Positions 26,707 through 35,115 of a DNA stretch of 64,000 nucleotides are shown in pieces. How positions within the stretch are numbered: the first letter of the stretch is position 1; the number at the start of each line of letters is the position of its first letter. A program made the position numbers and the translations under genes. The notes beneath the pieces were generated by a model. The model was not told where the DNA came from. It searched no databases and saw nothing but the letters and a program-made list of their open reading frames with translations. The stretch is taken from positions 186,001 through 250,000 of the forward strand of contig NZ_FMWU01000001.1 in NCBI RefSeq assembly GCF_900103195.1, written 5' to 3'. This DNA comes from Methylobacterium sp. UNC378MF. Its GTDB lineage: Bacteria; Pseudomonadota; Alphaproteobacteria; Rhizobiales; Beijerinckiaceae.

Positions 26707-27339
26707 TCAGGCCGCTTCGGGAAGTGCGAGGCCGCGAAGCCAGTCCAGCGCCAGGCCGACATCGGCCTGCGACAGGCCGTGGCCGACCGGCAGGATCCGG
26801 TGCTCGACGCGGGCTCCGGCCGCGGTGAGCTGCTGCGCGAGGCGCCGCGCGTTCTCCGCGGGCACGATCGGGTCCATCGCCCCGGAGAGGATCAGGACCG
26901 GCCGGCCGGCGAGATGCGCGGCCGGGGGCTCGGCGAACGGCACCATCGGGCGGATCAGGACCGCGCCCGCCAGGGTCTCCGGCCGGAGCAGCAGCAGCGA
27001 CGCGGCGATGTTGGCGCCGTTCGAGAAGCCTAGCGCCACGGGCGCCCCGATCCCGTACCGCGTCCGGGCGGCTGCCACGAAGGCGGCGAGGTCGCCGGTG
27101 CGGCGCCGGAGATCCGCCTCGTCGAAGACGCCCTCCGCCAAGCGCCGGAAGAAGCGCGGCATGCCGTTCTCGCTGACGGCGCCGCGCGGCGCGAGCAGGG
27201 CGGCCTCCGGCGCAACCATGCGGCCGAGGGGCAGCAGGTCGTGCTCGTCGCCACCGGTCCCGTGCAGGAGGAGCAGCGGACGCGCGGTGTCGGGACCGGG
27301 CTCGAAGCGGTGGATGAAGCCGAGGGTATCCTGGGTCAT
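26707..27339 (-). CDS. alpha/beta hydrolase (carboxylesterase/phospholipase type)
   Basis: A 210-residue serine hydrolase. The oxyanion segment is 'LLLLHGTGGDEHDL', the nucleophile elbow is 'ALGFSNGANIAASLLL', the acid lies in 'LILSGAMDPIVP' and the catalytic His in 'LPVGHGLSQADV'. This pattern is common beside glyoxalase-type ring-cleaving dioxygenases (MhqD with MhqO in quinone resistance). GAGG lies six bases before the ATG. It lies between the dioxygenase and DoxX genes, which supports a quinone-detoxification operon (inference). Confidence 0.87.
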   Translation of the reverse strand: MTQDTLGFIHRFEPGPDTARPLLLLHGTGGDEHDLLPLGRMVAPEAALLAPRGAVSENGMPRFFRRLAEGVFDEADLRRRTGDLAAFVAAARTRYGIGAPVALGFSNGANIAASLLLLRPETLAGAVLIRPMVPFAEPPAAHLAGRPVLILSGAMDPIVPAENARRLAQQLTAAGARVEHRILPVGHGLSQADVGLALDWLRGLALPEAA

Positions 27340-27402
27340 GATGGCCTCACGGGTGATGGAGAGAGGTCCCGCCCCGCGCGGGCGCGGGGTGGGCGTGGCG
27401 TC

Positions 27403-28326
27403 TCAGGCGACCTTGGGCAGGACGGCCTCGATCTCGGCCCGGTGCGGCTCCAGGCCGGCGGGGAGCTTGAGGGCCTGACCGAGGGACTCGACCGGCTCGT
27501 CGACCGCGAAGCCGGGCGCGTCCGTGGCGATCTCGAACAGCACGCCGCCGGGCTCGCGGAAGTAGATCGAGCGGAAGTACTGCCGGTCACGCTGCTCGGT
27601 GACGTGGAGCCCCCGCGCCTCGAGCGCCCGGCCCATCGCGGCCTGCGCGGCGTCGTCGGCCGCCCGGAACGCGATGTGGTGGACCGAGCCCGCCCCCGCG
27701 CGGCCGGGCAGGAACCCGCCGACGGCCCGCAGGGTGACGAGACCGCCGAGTTCCGCGCTGCCCGCGAAGCGGATCAGGTTGCCCTCGCGGCCGACCTCCT
27801 CCAGCCCGAGCACCCCCGTGAGGATCGCGGCGGTCGGCTCCGCCTTGTCGAGGAGGAGCGTCACCCCGTGCAGGCCGCGGATCGCGTGCTCGGCGGACAC
27901 CTCGCTCGACGCCCAGCCCGCCGCGTCGCCGATATCGACGCCCACCAGCGCGAGCATCATGCCGTCCGGGTCGCGGAAGCGCAGTGTCGGCGCGCCGAAG
28001 ACCTGGACCAGCGGCTCGTGGGCGACGCCCTTCTCGATGAGCCGGTGGGTCCACCAGCCGATCGAGGCACGGGGCACCCGGAAGGCGGTCTCCTGGGTCT
28101 CGCCGATCCCGACGCGGCCCGGCGCGGCGTGCTCGATGGGAAAGAAGGTCAGGATCGTGCCGGGCTGACCGGCCGCATCGCCGTAATACAGGTGATAGGT
28201 GCCCGGATCGTCGAAGTTCACGGTCTTCTTCACAAGCCGTAATCCGAGGACCCGGGTGTGGAAATCGAGGTTGCGCAGGGCCGGGCCGGAAAAGGCCGTG
28301 ACGTGGTGGAGGCCGGTCTGAACCAT
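27403..28326 (-). CDS. ring-cleaving dioxygenase, MhqO-like (glyoxalase fold)
   Basis: A protein of 307 residues with two vicinal-oxygen-chelate modules: 'GLHHVTAFSGPALRNLDFHTRVLGLRLVKKTVNFDDP' opens the first, 'IRGLHGVTLLL' and 'GSVHHIAFRAADDAAQ' belong to the second, and 'SIYFREPGGVLFEIATDAPGF' carries the metal Glu. It resembles MhqO/MhqA hydroquinone dioxygenases, which protect against quinones. A LysR gene is transcribed divergently with dyad sequences between, so it is probably induced through that regulator. GGAG lies nine bases before the ATG. Confidence 0.88.
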   Translation of the reverse strand: MVQTGLHHVTAFSGPALRNLDFHTRVLGLRLVKKTVNFDDPGTYHLYYGDAAGQPGTILTFFPIEHAAPGRVGIGETQETAFRVPRASIGWWTHRLIEKGVAHEPLVQVFGAPTLRFRDPDGMMLALVGVDIGDAAGWASSEVSAEHAIRGLHGVTLLLDKAEPTAAILTGVLGLEEVGREGNLIRFAGSAELGGLVTLRAVGGFLPGRAGAGSVHHIAFRAADDAAQAAMGRALEARGLHVTEQRDRQYFRSIYFREPGGVLFEIATDAPGFAVDEPVESLGQALKLPAGLEPHRAEIEAVLPKVA

Positions 28327-28409
28327 GGCGATGTCTCCCGACAGGCCGCTGCAAGGGGCGGCGCGTTTCGATGACGGGAATGTGCCCCTTGCCATGTCTG
28401 TCGAAAATA

Positions 28410-28434
28410 GAAACGATGGAAACCTATCGTTTCC
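28410..28434. promoter_or_regulatory. nested dyads between dioxygenase and LysR genes
   Basis: GAAACGAT (28410-28417) is perfectly inverted as ATCGTTTC (28426-28433) with an eight-base spacer. Within it GGAAAC (28418-28423) and GTTTCC (28429-28434) form a second perfect dyad. It sits 12 bases before the LysR start and about 85 bases from the dioxygenase start, the position expected for LysR autoregulation and divergent control. Confidence 0.6.
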
Positions 28435-28445
28435 GGATTTGACCG

Positions 28446-29384
28446 ATGAGACTGCCTGATTTGGAGGCCTGGGCGGTGTTCGCCAAGGTGGTGGAGACCG
28501 GCTCCTTCGGGCGGGCCGCAATAGAACTCGGTCTGTCGAAGGCGACGGTCTCGAAGGCGGTGAGCCGGCTCGAAGTCAGGATCGGCGCCCGCCTCTTCAA
28601 TCGCACGTCCCGGAAGCTCGCCCTGACGGAGGCCGGGCAGGCCGCCAAGGACGGCGCCGCGCGCATCCTGGCCGAGGGCGAGGCCGCGGAAGCCCTGGCC
28701 ACGGCCGGTGCCGCTGAGCCGCGCGGGCTGGTGCGGCTCGCGGCGCCGATGACCTTCGGGGTGATGCACGTGGCGCCGATCCTGCCGCCCTTCCTCCGGG
28801 AGTACCCGACCGTGTCGGTGGATCTCCACCTGTCGGACGCGGTCGTCGACCTCGTCGGCGGCGGGTTCGACATCGGGCTGCGGATCGCGGCCCTGCCCGA
28901 TTCTTCCCTGCGCGCGCGCCGGCTCTGCGAGATCCGCCGCTCCCTGGTCGCCACGCCCGCCTATCTCGACCGGCACGGCCGGCCCCAGCACCCGGACGAC
29001 CTCGTCCGCCACACCTGCCTCGGCTACGCCTACCTGCCGACGCCCGACCGCTGGCGCTTCGTGGACGGGAGCGGCGCCGAGGCCGTCGTGGTGCCGGCGG
29101 GCCAGTTGCGGGCGAACAACGCCGAGGCGCTGGCGCCGGCGCTGCGGGCCGGCCTCGGCCTCGCCCTGCAGCCCGATTTCATGATCTGGGACGATCTCGA
29201 ATCCGGGCGGCTCGAGCGGGTGCTGCCGGCCTGGTCGCCGCCGCCGATCGCCCTGCACCTCGTCACGCCCCCGGGCGACCCGAGGCCGGCGCGGGTGACG
29301 GCGCTGATCGCCCATCTCGGCCAGACCCTCGGCCAAGCGCCCTGGGCCGCTCCGCAGCCGCGGCGCGACCCGGCGGACCGGTAA
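28446..29384 (+). CDS. LysR-family transcriptional regulator
   Basis: A 312-residue regulator. The winged helix at residues 1-60 reads '[38 protein letters not shown]', close to the CrgA/AaeR-type group in which MhqO-like operons are often controlled. The C-terminal effector domain follows ('[24 protein letters not shown]' and '[16 protein letters not shown]'). The probable target is the divergent dioxygenase-hydrolase-DoxX operon. The effector may be a quinone or phenol. Confidence 0.88.
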   Translation: MRLPDLEAWAVFAKVVETGSFGRAAIELGLSKATVSKAVSRLEVRIGARLFNRTSRKLALTEAGQAAKDGAARILAEGEAAEALATAGAAEPRGLVRLAAPMTFGVMHVAPILPPFLREYPTVSVDLHLSDAVVDLVGGGFDIGLRIAALPDSSLRARRLCEIRRSLVATPAYLDRHGRPQHPDDLVRHTCLGYAYLPTPDRWRFVDGSGAEAVVVPAGQLRANNAEALAPALRAGLGLALQPDFMIWDDLESGRLERVLPAWSPPPIALHLVTPPGDPRPARVTALIAHLGQTLGQAPWAAPQPRRDPADR

Positions 29385-29629
29385 GCCGCGCGCCGCCTCC
29401 GGCCCCGATTCAGGTGTGTCATTCACCTGGATCAGTGTCGGACCCGTGTGCCTGCGCTATCGGCGAGTCGCGCGGGTCCGAACCGCGGCGTGGTCCTTGC
29501 TGCTCGGCGTCCAGGCCGACATCCGTGATTCGCGATCCCCGCGCAATTCGTCAGGCGAACCAACCTCAAGTTTATTCGGGACAATCTGGCATTGGACAGG
29601 CGCGCGTTTTCCAGGCAAGAGGATGCCGT

Positions 29630-29643
29630 GTATACATGTATAC
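29630..29643. promoter_or_regulatory. perfect palindrome GTATACATGTATAC, probable GntR operator
   Basis: A perfect 14-base palindrome lies 19-32 bases before the GntR gene's ATG, over the likely promoter. FCD-type GntR regulators often bind short GTATAC/TGTATACA-like palindromes, so autorepression is likely. Confidence 0.6.
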
Positions 29644-29661
29644 CGTTTTTCTGAGGCGTTA

Positions 29662-30357
29662 ATGTCCCCCACGGGCCCTGGACGTCCCGCTCCCGACCGG
29701 CTGCGGCACAAGACCGTGGCGGCGGCCGTCGCGGATTCGCTGCGCGAGCAGATCCTGAACGGGGATCTGCCGCCGGGGGTGCAGCTGCGCCAGGACGCCC
29801 TGGCGGAGGAGTTCGGGATCAGCCGCATCCCGGTTCGCGAAGCCCTGCTGCAGCTGGAGGCCAGCAAGCTCGTGCGGATCATGCCGCATCGCGGGGCGGT
29901 CGTGACGGGCCTGTCGCTCCAAGAGGTCGAAGACATCTTCCAGCTGCGCCTTCAGCTCGAGCCGCAACTGCTCCTGCTGTCGGCCCCGCACCTGACCCCC
30001 GACGACATCCGCGATCTCGACGCCCTCTCGAAGGACTACGGCGCGGCGCTGGAGACCGGCCAGGTCCTCCGCTGGGGCGACCTGAACAGCCGCTTCCACC
30101 TCGACCTGATCCGGCACGCCGGCCGGCCGCGCTCCCTGGCGATCGTGTCCGAACTGCTGCAGGATTGCGAGCGGCCAACGCGGCTGCAGATCTCGACCTC
30201 CGAGGACGCGACCCGCGCGGTCAGGGAGCACGCGCAGATCCTGGCTCTGTGCGAGGCCGGAAAGTCCGACGAGGCGGCTGCCTGCCTGCGTCGCCATATC
30301 GAGCATATCGGCGCCTCGCTCATCGCCCTCTACCGGGGCGCGCTCCTCGAAGCGTGA
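29662..30357 (+). CDS. GntR-family (FCD/FadR-type) transcriptional regulator
   Basis: A 231-residue regulator. The winged helix covers residues about 15-80 ('LREQILNGDLPPGVQLRQDALAEEFGISRIPVREALLQLE'), followed by a helical FCD ligand domain with metal-site residues expected in 'DLNSRFHLDLIRHAG' and 'REHAQILALCEAG'. GAGG lies five bases before the ATG. FCD regulators usually sense carboxylic acids. No catabolic gene is directly adjacent, so targets beyond itself are unclear. Confidence 0.9.
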   Translation: MSPTGPGRPAPDRLRHKTVAAAVADSLREQILNGDLPPGVQLRQDALAEEFGISRIPVREALLQLEASKLVRIMPHRGAVVTGLSLQEVEDIFQLRLQLEPQLLLLSAPHLTPDDIRDLDALSKDYGAALETGQVLRWGDLNSRFHLDLIRHAGRPRSLAIVSELLQDCERPTRLQISTSEDATRAVREHAQILALCEAGKSDEAAACLRRHIEHIGASLIALYRGALLEA

Positions 30358-30379
30358 GCGGGGACCGGGCCCGCCCCGC
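30358..30379. terminator. hairpin between convergent GntR and GbsR-type genes
   Basis: GCGGGG (30358-30363) pairs with CCCCGC (30374-30379). It lies directly after the GntR stop and 10 bases from the end of the oppositely oriented gene, so it could serve both. Confidence 0.4.
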
Positions 30380-30388
30380 GCGGCCGGA

Positions 30389-30967
30389 TCAGTCCAGCTT
30401 GGCCGACCGGCCGCCGATCCGGCCCGGCAGGCGGGTCAGGCGGTCCTTCATCTCCAGCACCTTCTGGACCTTCGAGCCGAGGGTGAGGAGCTGGACGAGG
30501 CGCTCGGTGTCGAGGCGGCGCACGTCGGCGTACCAGCCGGCGAACAGCTCGAAGAGGTCGTGCATCTCCCGGAGGCGCGCCTGCGCGTGTCGCTCCTCCT
30601 CGGTCCCGGCCTCCTGCATCAGGAGCTCGCGCAGGAGGGTCAGCGTCGGGTCGACCTCGCGCTTCTTGCGCTCCTCGACCAGCGTGCGGACGATCTGCCA
30701 GATATCCTCGGGCGTCGTGAAGTAGTCGCGACGGTCGCCCGGCCTGTGCTGGAGGCGGACGAGGTTCCAGGCCTGGAGTTCCTTCAGGCCCATGCTGACG
30801 TTGGAGCGCGACACGCCGAGCCGCTCGACGATCTCGTCGGCGTTGAGCGGCCGCTCGGCCACGAACAGCAGGGCGTAGATCTGCCCCACGGTCCGGTTGA
30901 TGCCCCAGCGCGAGCCCATCTCGCCGAAATGCAGCACGAAGGTCTGGACGAGCGGGGGCAGCTGCAC
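30389..30967 (-). CDS. GbsR/MarR-type transcriptional regulator at the end of the cyd operon
   Basis: A 192-residue protein with an N-terminal winged helix of the GbsR group ('RTVGQIYALLFVAERPLNADEIVERLGVSRSNVSMGLKEL'), then 'VRLQHRPGDRRDYFTTPEDIWQIVRTL', and a helical C-terminal part. The GTG at 30967 follows the DUF2474 gene by about 48 bases in the same direction, so it is probably co-transcribed with the cytochrome bd genes and may control them, possibly through the dyad at 33612-33629. Confidence 0.85.
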   Translation of the reverse strand: MQLPPLVQTFVLHFGEMGSRWGINRTVGQIYALLFVAERPLNADEIVERLGVSRSNVSMGLKELQAWNLVRLQHRPGDRRDYFTTPEDIWQIVRTLVEERKKREVDPTLTLLRELLMQEAGTEEERHAQARLREMHDLFELFAGWYADVRRLDTERLVQLLTLGSKVQKVLEMKDRLTRLPGRIGGRSAKLD

Positions 30968-31015
30968 GGCAGGAATCCGACGCTGGGAGAGGTCAGGCGG
31001 GAGCCCCCCGGCTTA

Positions 31016-31138
31016 TCAGCTCTTGAGCCAATACCGGAGGACCGTGGCGACGAAGCCGAGGCCGACGATGCTGGAGGCCCAGAGCCCCGCGAACCACGCG
31101 AGACGCTTCCAGAGGGGCTGTGCTGCTGCGGGTGCCAT
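31016..31138 (-). CDS. DUF2474 / CydX-like small membrane protein
   Basis: A 40-residue protein with a single membrane segment ('WFAGLWASSIVGLGFVATVLRYWL'), preceded by the basic 'PLWKRLA'. DUF2474 proteins lie after cioB/cydB genes and are thought to be small subunits of the oxidase, like CydX. Its ATG shares one base with the stop of the cydB-type gene (TGATG), which ensures coupled translation. Confidence 0.82.
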   Translation of the reverse strand: MAPAAAQPLWKRLAWFAGLWASSIVGLGFVATVLRYWLKS

Positions 31139-32145
31139 CAGTGATATCCGTGCGCGTCGACCTTGCCGCGGAAGACCCAGTACGAGTACGCGGTGTAGGA
31201 CAGTATGATCGGGATCAAAACCGACGCGCCGGCGAGCAGGAAGATCTGGCTCGCCTCGGGGGCGGCCGCCTGCCAGATCGTGATCCGGCCCGGAACGACG
31301 TCGGGGAAGATGCTGATGCCCAGCCCCAGGAAGGTCAGGGCGAACAGCCCCAGCGCGATCAGGAAGGGCGCCCGCTCGGCGCCGCCCCGCAGGCTGCGCC
31401 ACAGGGCGTAGGCCGCGAGCGATACGAGCAGCGGCACCTGCGCGGTGACGAGCACATTCGGCATCGCCAGCCAGCGCTCGTAGTAGCGGCCCTGGAGGAA
31501 CGGCGTCACCGCGCTGACGAGGGCGATGGCCACCACCGTCGCAACGGTGAGGCGCAGGGCCAGGCGCCGGGCCCGCAGTTGGAGCAGGCCCTCGGTGCGC
31601 ATCACCAGCCACGTCGCGCCGAGGAGCGCGTAGCCGACGACCAGGCTCGCGCCGACGAGGACACTGAAGGGCGTGAGCCAGTCCCACCAGCCGCCGGCAT
31701 AGGCCCGCCCCTCGACGGTGATGCCCTGCAGGAGCGCGCCCAGCGTGATGCCCTGGGCGAGGGCCGCCACCAGCGAGCCGCCCGCGAAGGCCACGTCCCA
31801 GGCAGCGCGGTGGCGGGGATCGCGCCAGCGGAACTCGAAGGCGACGCCGCGGAAGATCAGCCCGAGCAGCATCGCGATGATCGGCGCGTAGAGCGCCGGC
31901 AGGATCACCGCGTAGGCCAGGGGGAAGACGGCGAACAGGCCGCCGCCGCCGAGCACCAGCCAGGTCTCGTTGCCGTCCCAGACCGGGGCGACCGAGTTCA
32001 TGGCGGTGTCCCGTTCCGCGCCCGGCCGCAGGACGGGGAACAGGAGGCCGATGCCGAGGTCGAAGCCGTCCATGACGATGTAGGCGAAGACCGCGAACGC
32101 GATCACGAGCGCCCAGATCACCGTGAGGTCGAAGCTGTAGGCCAT
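31138..32145 (-). CDS. cydB: cytochrome bd (cyanide-insensitive type) ubiquinol oxidase subunit II
   Basis: A 335-residue membrane protein with about eight to nine helices. The conserved opening 'IVMDGFDLGIGLLFP' and 'VWDGNETWLVLGGGGLFAVFPLAY' identify CydB/CioB. With subunit I it oxidises ubiquinol and reduces oxygen to water at high affinity in the inner membrane. It starts eight bases after subunit I and overlaps the DUF2474 gene. Confidence 0.94.
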   Translation of the reverse strand: MAYSFDLTVIWALVIAFAVFAYIVMDGFDLGIGLLFPVLRPGAERDTAMNSVAPVWDGNETWLVLGGGGLFAVFPLAYAVILPALYAPIIAMLLGLIFRGVAFEFRWRDPRHRAAWDVAFAGGSLVAALAQGITLGALLQGITVEGRAYAGGWWDWLTPFSVLVGASLVVGYALLGATWLVMRTEGLLQLRARRLALRLTVATVVAIALVSAVTPFLQGRYYERWLAMPNVLVTAQVPLLVSLAAYALWRSLRGGAERAPFLIALGLFALTFLGLGISIFPDVVPGRITIWQAAAPEASQIFLLAGASVLIPIILSYTAYSYWVFRGKVDAHGYH

Positions 32146-32152
32146 GGGTCCC

Positions 32153-33571
32153 TCACTCGGCCGGCTGGAGGTGACGGTCGGGATCGATCGCCGGGGCGGG
32201 CGTGATGCCCGCCGTCCGGATCGGCGCGCCGGGCTCAATCCCGCTCTCGCCGGCATGCGGGGGCTGGCCCATCAGGCGCAGGATGTAGCCGGTGCCCATG
32301 GCGAAGACCGCGAAGTAGATGACCACGAAGGCGGTGAGGGAGGCTGCCACCGCCGGCGCGTGCAGCGGCGAGGCCGACTGCGCCGTGCGCAGCAGGCCGT
32401 AGACCGTGTAGGGCTGGCGCCCAACCTCGGTGGTGATCCAGCCGGCCAGCACCGCCACGAAGCCCGCCGGGCCCATGGCGATCGCGAAGCGGTGCAGCGG
32501 GCGCCACGCGTAGAGGGTGCCGCGCCAGCGGGCGAGGAGGCTCAGGGCGCCCAGGAGCAGCATCAGCATCCCGAGGCCCACCATGATGCGGAACGACCAG
32601 AACACGATCGGCACCGGCGGCCACTCCGCCCGGGGCAGGCTGTCGAGCCCCTTCAGGGGCGCGTCGAGGGCGTGCTTCAGCACCAGCGAGGACAGCTTCG
32701 GGATCTCGACCGCCCAGCGCACGGTGCCGGCCTCCTGATCGGGCAGGCCGAACAGCACCAGCGGCGCGCCGTCCGGGTGGCTCTGGAAGTGCCCTTCCAT
32801 GGCCATGACCTTGGCGGGCTGGTGCTCCAGGGTGTTGAGGCCGTGCGCGTCGCCCGCGAGGATCTGGACCGGCGCGACCAGGGCGGCCATCCACATCGCC
32901 ATCGAGAACATCGTCCGGGCGGCCGGGTTCGCCCGGTCGCGCAGCAGGTGCCACGCGCCGACCGCGCCCACCACCAGCGCGGTGGTGAGGTAGGCGGCCA
33001 GGACCATGTGCACGAGGCGGAACGGGAAGGACGGGTTGAACACGATCGCCCACCAGTCCAGCGGCACGAACTGGCCCTCGGCGTTCGTGCCGTAGCCCGC
33101 GGGCGTCTGCATCCACGAGTTCACCGCCAGGATCCAGAACGCCGAGAAGAAGGTCCCGAACGCGACCATCAGCGTCGCCGCGAAGTGCAGCCGCGGCCCG
33201 ACCTTCGTCATGCCGAAGAGCATGACGCCGAGGAAGCCGGCCTCCAGGAAGAAGGCCGAGAGCACCTCGTAGGCCATCATCGGCCCCAGCACCGGGCCTG
33301 TCTTGTCGGAGAAGACCGACCAGTTCGTGCCGAACTGGTAGGACATCACCAGCCCGGACACGACGCCCATCGCGAAGGCAATCGCGAAGATCTTAATCCA
33401 GTACTTGAACAGGTCCATGAAGACCTGGCGGCCGGTCGCAAGCCAGAGCCCCTCCAGCACCGCGAGGAAGCTCGCGAGGCCGATCGAGAAGGCCGGGAAC
33501 ACGATGTGGAAGGCCACCGTGAACCCGAACTGGATGCGGGCGAGGATCAGGGGATCGAGGTTGGCGAGCAC
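32153..33571 (-). CDS. cydA: cytochrome bd ubiquinol oxidase subunit I
   Basis: A 472-residue membrane protein that carries all three hemes. The start is 'LDPLILARIQFGFTVAFHIVFPAFSIG' with the His ligand of the high-spin heme site, 'SYQFGTNWSVFSDKTGPVLGPMMAYEVLSAFFLEAGFLGVMLFG' follows, and 'MAMWMAALVAPVQILAGDAHGL' leads into a short Q-loop. The short Q-loop and total length point to the CioA (cyanide-insensitive) subtype. Translation begins at GTG 33571. A dyad lies about 41 bases upstream. Confidence 0.94.
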   Translation of the reverse strand: MLANLDPLILARIQFGFTVAFHIVFPAFSIGLASFLAVLEGLWLATGRQVFMDLFKYWIKIFAIAFAMGVVSGLVMSYQFGTNWSVFSDKTGPVLGPMMAYEVLSAFFLEAGFLGVMLFGMTKVGPRLHFAATLMVAFGTFFSAFWILAVNSWMQTPAGYGTNAEGQFVPLDWWAIVFNPSFPFRLVHMVLAAYLTTALVVGAVGAWHLLRDRANPAARTMFSMAMWMAALVAPVQILAGDAHGLNTLEHQPAKVMAMEGHFQSHPDGAPLVLFGLPDQEAGTVRWAVEIPKLSSLVLKHALDAPLKGLDSLPRAEWPPVPIVFWSFRIMVGLGMLMLLLGALSLLARWRGTLYAWRPLHRFAIAMGPAGFVAVLAGWITTEVGRQPYTVYGLLRTAQSASPLHAPAVAASLTAFVVIYFAVFAMGTGYILRLMGQPPHAGESGIEPGAPIRTAGITPAPAIDPDRHLQPAE

Positions 33572-33611
33572 GTCGGGCCTCCGGCTCAGGGTGCGACCCG
33601 GTCTATAGCAA

Positions 33612-33629
33612 TTTCAGAAATGGCTGAAA
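33612..33629. promoter_or_regulatory. dyad TTTCAG-N6-CTGAAA upstream of the cyd operon
   Basis: Perfect six-base arms (33612-33617 and 33624-33629) with a six-base spacer lie 41-58 bases before the cydA start. Size and symmetry suit a MarR/GbsR-type dimer, and such a regulator is encoded at the end of the operon. Confidence 0.5.
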
Positions 33630-33836
33630 AGTCGGAACATACCGAAGCCTCGGGCGGCCCTCGGCGGTCGCGCCTCGCGGCAGCCGGGGCGGGAGCGGGC
33701 GTCGCCCGGGTCTGGACGTCCGAGCCCGAACGCGTCAGGGTCGCGCCATTCCCTACCGGTCGGGACCTCTCAGGCGCCACGTGGCTCGCTGCGTCACGAC
33801 CCGCCGCGTCTCGACGCAAGGAGAGCACGCGCCGCC

Positions 33837-35057
33837 ATGGCCGATACCCTCGTCTCCGCCGCACCCGTCGATCTCTCCGCCGCGCTCTCGGCGCGCATCC
33901 GCGGCATCGGCACGAGCCAGATCGGCCTCGTGGCAGATCGCGGGCGGGACGACCCAGAGGTGGTGAAGCTCTGGATCGGCGAGGGCGACCTGCCGACGCC
34001 GCCCTTCATCGTCGAGGCGGCCCACCGGGCGATGCTGGCCGGGCACACCCGGTACACGACCTCCCTGGGCCTGCCGGCGCTGCGCGCGGCGCTCGGCGCC
34101 TACCACGCCCGCCACTGGGGCGTGGAGATCCCGCCGGACCGGTTCGGCGTCACGGCGGGCGGCATGAACGCGATCATGCAGGCGGCCCAGGTGCTGCTGG
34201 AGCCGGGGGACGAGATGATCATCCCCTCCCCGGCCTGGCCCAATCTCGGCGAGGCGGTCCGCATCGCCGGCGGCGTGCCCGTGACGGTGCCGTACCGGCG
34301 CTTGCCGGACGGGCGCTTCGCGCTGCCGCTCGCCGACATCGCGGCCGCGATCACGCCGCGCACCCGGGTGATCATGGTGAACTCGCCTTCGAATCCGACG
34401 GGCTGGACCATGCCGCTCGCCGAGATGACGGCCCTGCGCGACCTCGCCCGGGACCGCGGCCTCTGGATCCTCTCGGACGAGGTCTACGCGCATTTCACCT
34501 ACGGCAACCGGATCGCGCCGTCCTTCCTGCAGATCTGCACGGAGGACGACCGGCTGATCGTGACCAACACCTTCTCGAAGAACTGGGCGATGACCGGCTG
34601 GCGGGCCGGCTGGGTGATCTATCCCCGCGGCCTCGCGCCGACCTTCGCCAAGCTCGGGCATTACAGCACCACCTCGATCCCGACCTTCGTCCAGCACGCC
34701 TGCATCGCGGCCCTCGAGGAGGGTGACGGCTTCATCCGCACGATGGTGGAGCGTTGCGCCGAGGCCCGGGCGATCCTGGTGGACGGGCTGTCGCGCCTGC
34801 CGGGCGTCACGGTCGCGCCGCCGGACGGGGCCTTCTACCTCATGGCCCGGATGGGCGGCGACGAGCCGAGCCTCGACCTGGCGCTGCGCCTCCTGCGGGA
34901 GGCCAAGGTCGGCGTGGCGCCGGGCACCGCCTTCGGGCCCGAGGGCGAGGGCCTGGTGCGGATGTGCTTCGCCATCAGCCCGGACCTGGCGCGCGAGGCG
35001 GTGCGCCGGCTCACGGGCGTGCTCGGGACCCGCGTGCCGGCCGCGGCAGCGCACTGA
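33837..35057 (+). CDS. PLP-dependent aminotransferase, class I/II
   Basis: A 406-residue fold-type I enzyme. The PLP lysine lies in 'TNTFSKNWAMTGWRAGW', with 'VNSPSNPTGWTMP' binding the carboxylate side and 'ILSDEVYAHFTYG' containing the Asp and Tyr that contact the pyridine ring. It is most like AspC/ArAT-type aspartate or aromatic aminotransferases of the I-gamma group. AAGGAGAG lies about 12 bases before the ATG. The amino donor is not determined by sequence. Confidence 0.9.
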   Translation: MADTLVSAAPVDLSAALSARIRGIGTSQIGLVADRGRDDPEVVKLWIGEGDLPTPPFIVEAAHRAMLAGHTRYTTSLGLPALRAALGAYHARHWGVEIPPDRFGVTAGGMNAIMQAAQVLLEPGDEMIIPSPAWPNLGEAVRIAGGVPVTVPYRRLPDGRFALPLADIAAAITPRTRVIMVNSPSNPTGWTMPLAEMTALRDLARDRGLWILSDEVYAHFTYGNRIAPSFLQICTEDDRLIVTNTFSKNWAMTGWRAGWVIYPRGLAPTFAKLGHYSTTSIPTFVQHACIAALEEGDGFIRTMVERCAEARAILVDGLSRLPGVTVAPPDGAFYLMARMGGDEPSLDLALRLLREAKVGVAPGTAFGPEGEGLVRMCFAISPDLAREAVRRLTGVLGTRVPAAAAH

Positions 35058-35115
35058 TTCGGGCGGAGTCCGGCGGCGGCCCCTCGGCCTCCGTGCCGCC
35101 CCGACTCCCGCGGCC

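Noticed and set aside
32144..34726. 860-codon forward frame across cydA and the aminotransferase
   Set aside because: Shadow of real genes on both strands; composition is low-complexity Arg/His/Glu/Gly with no family.
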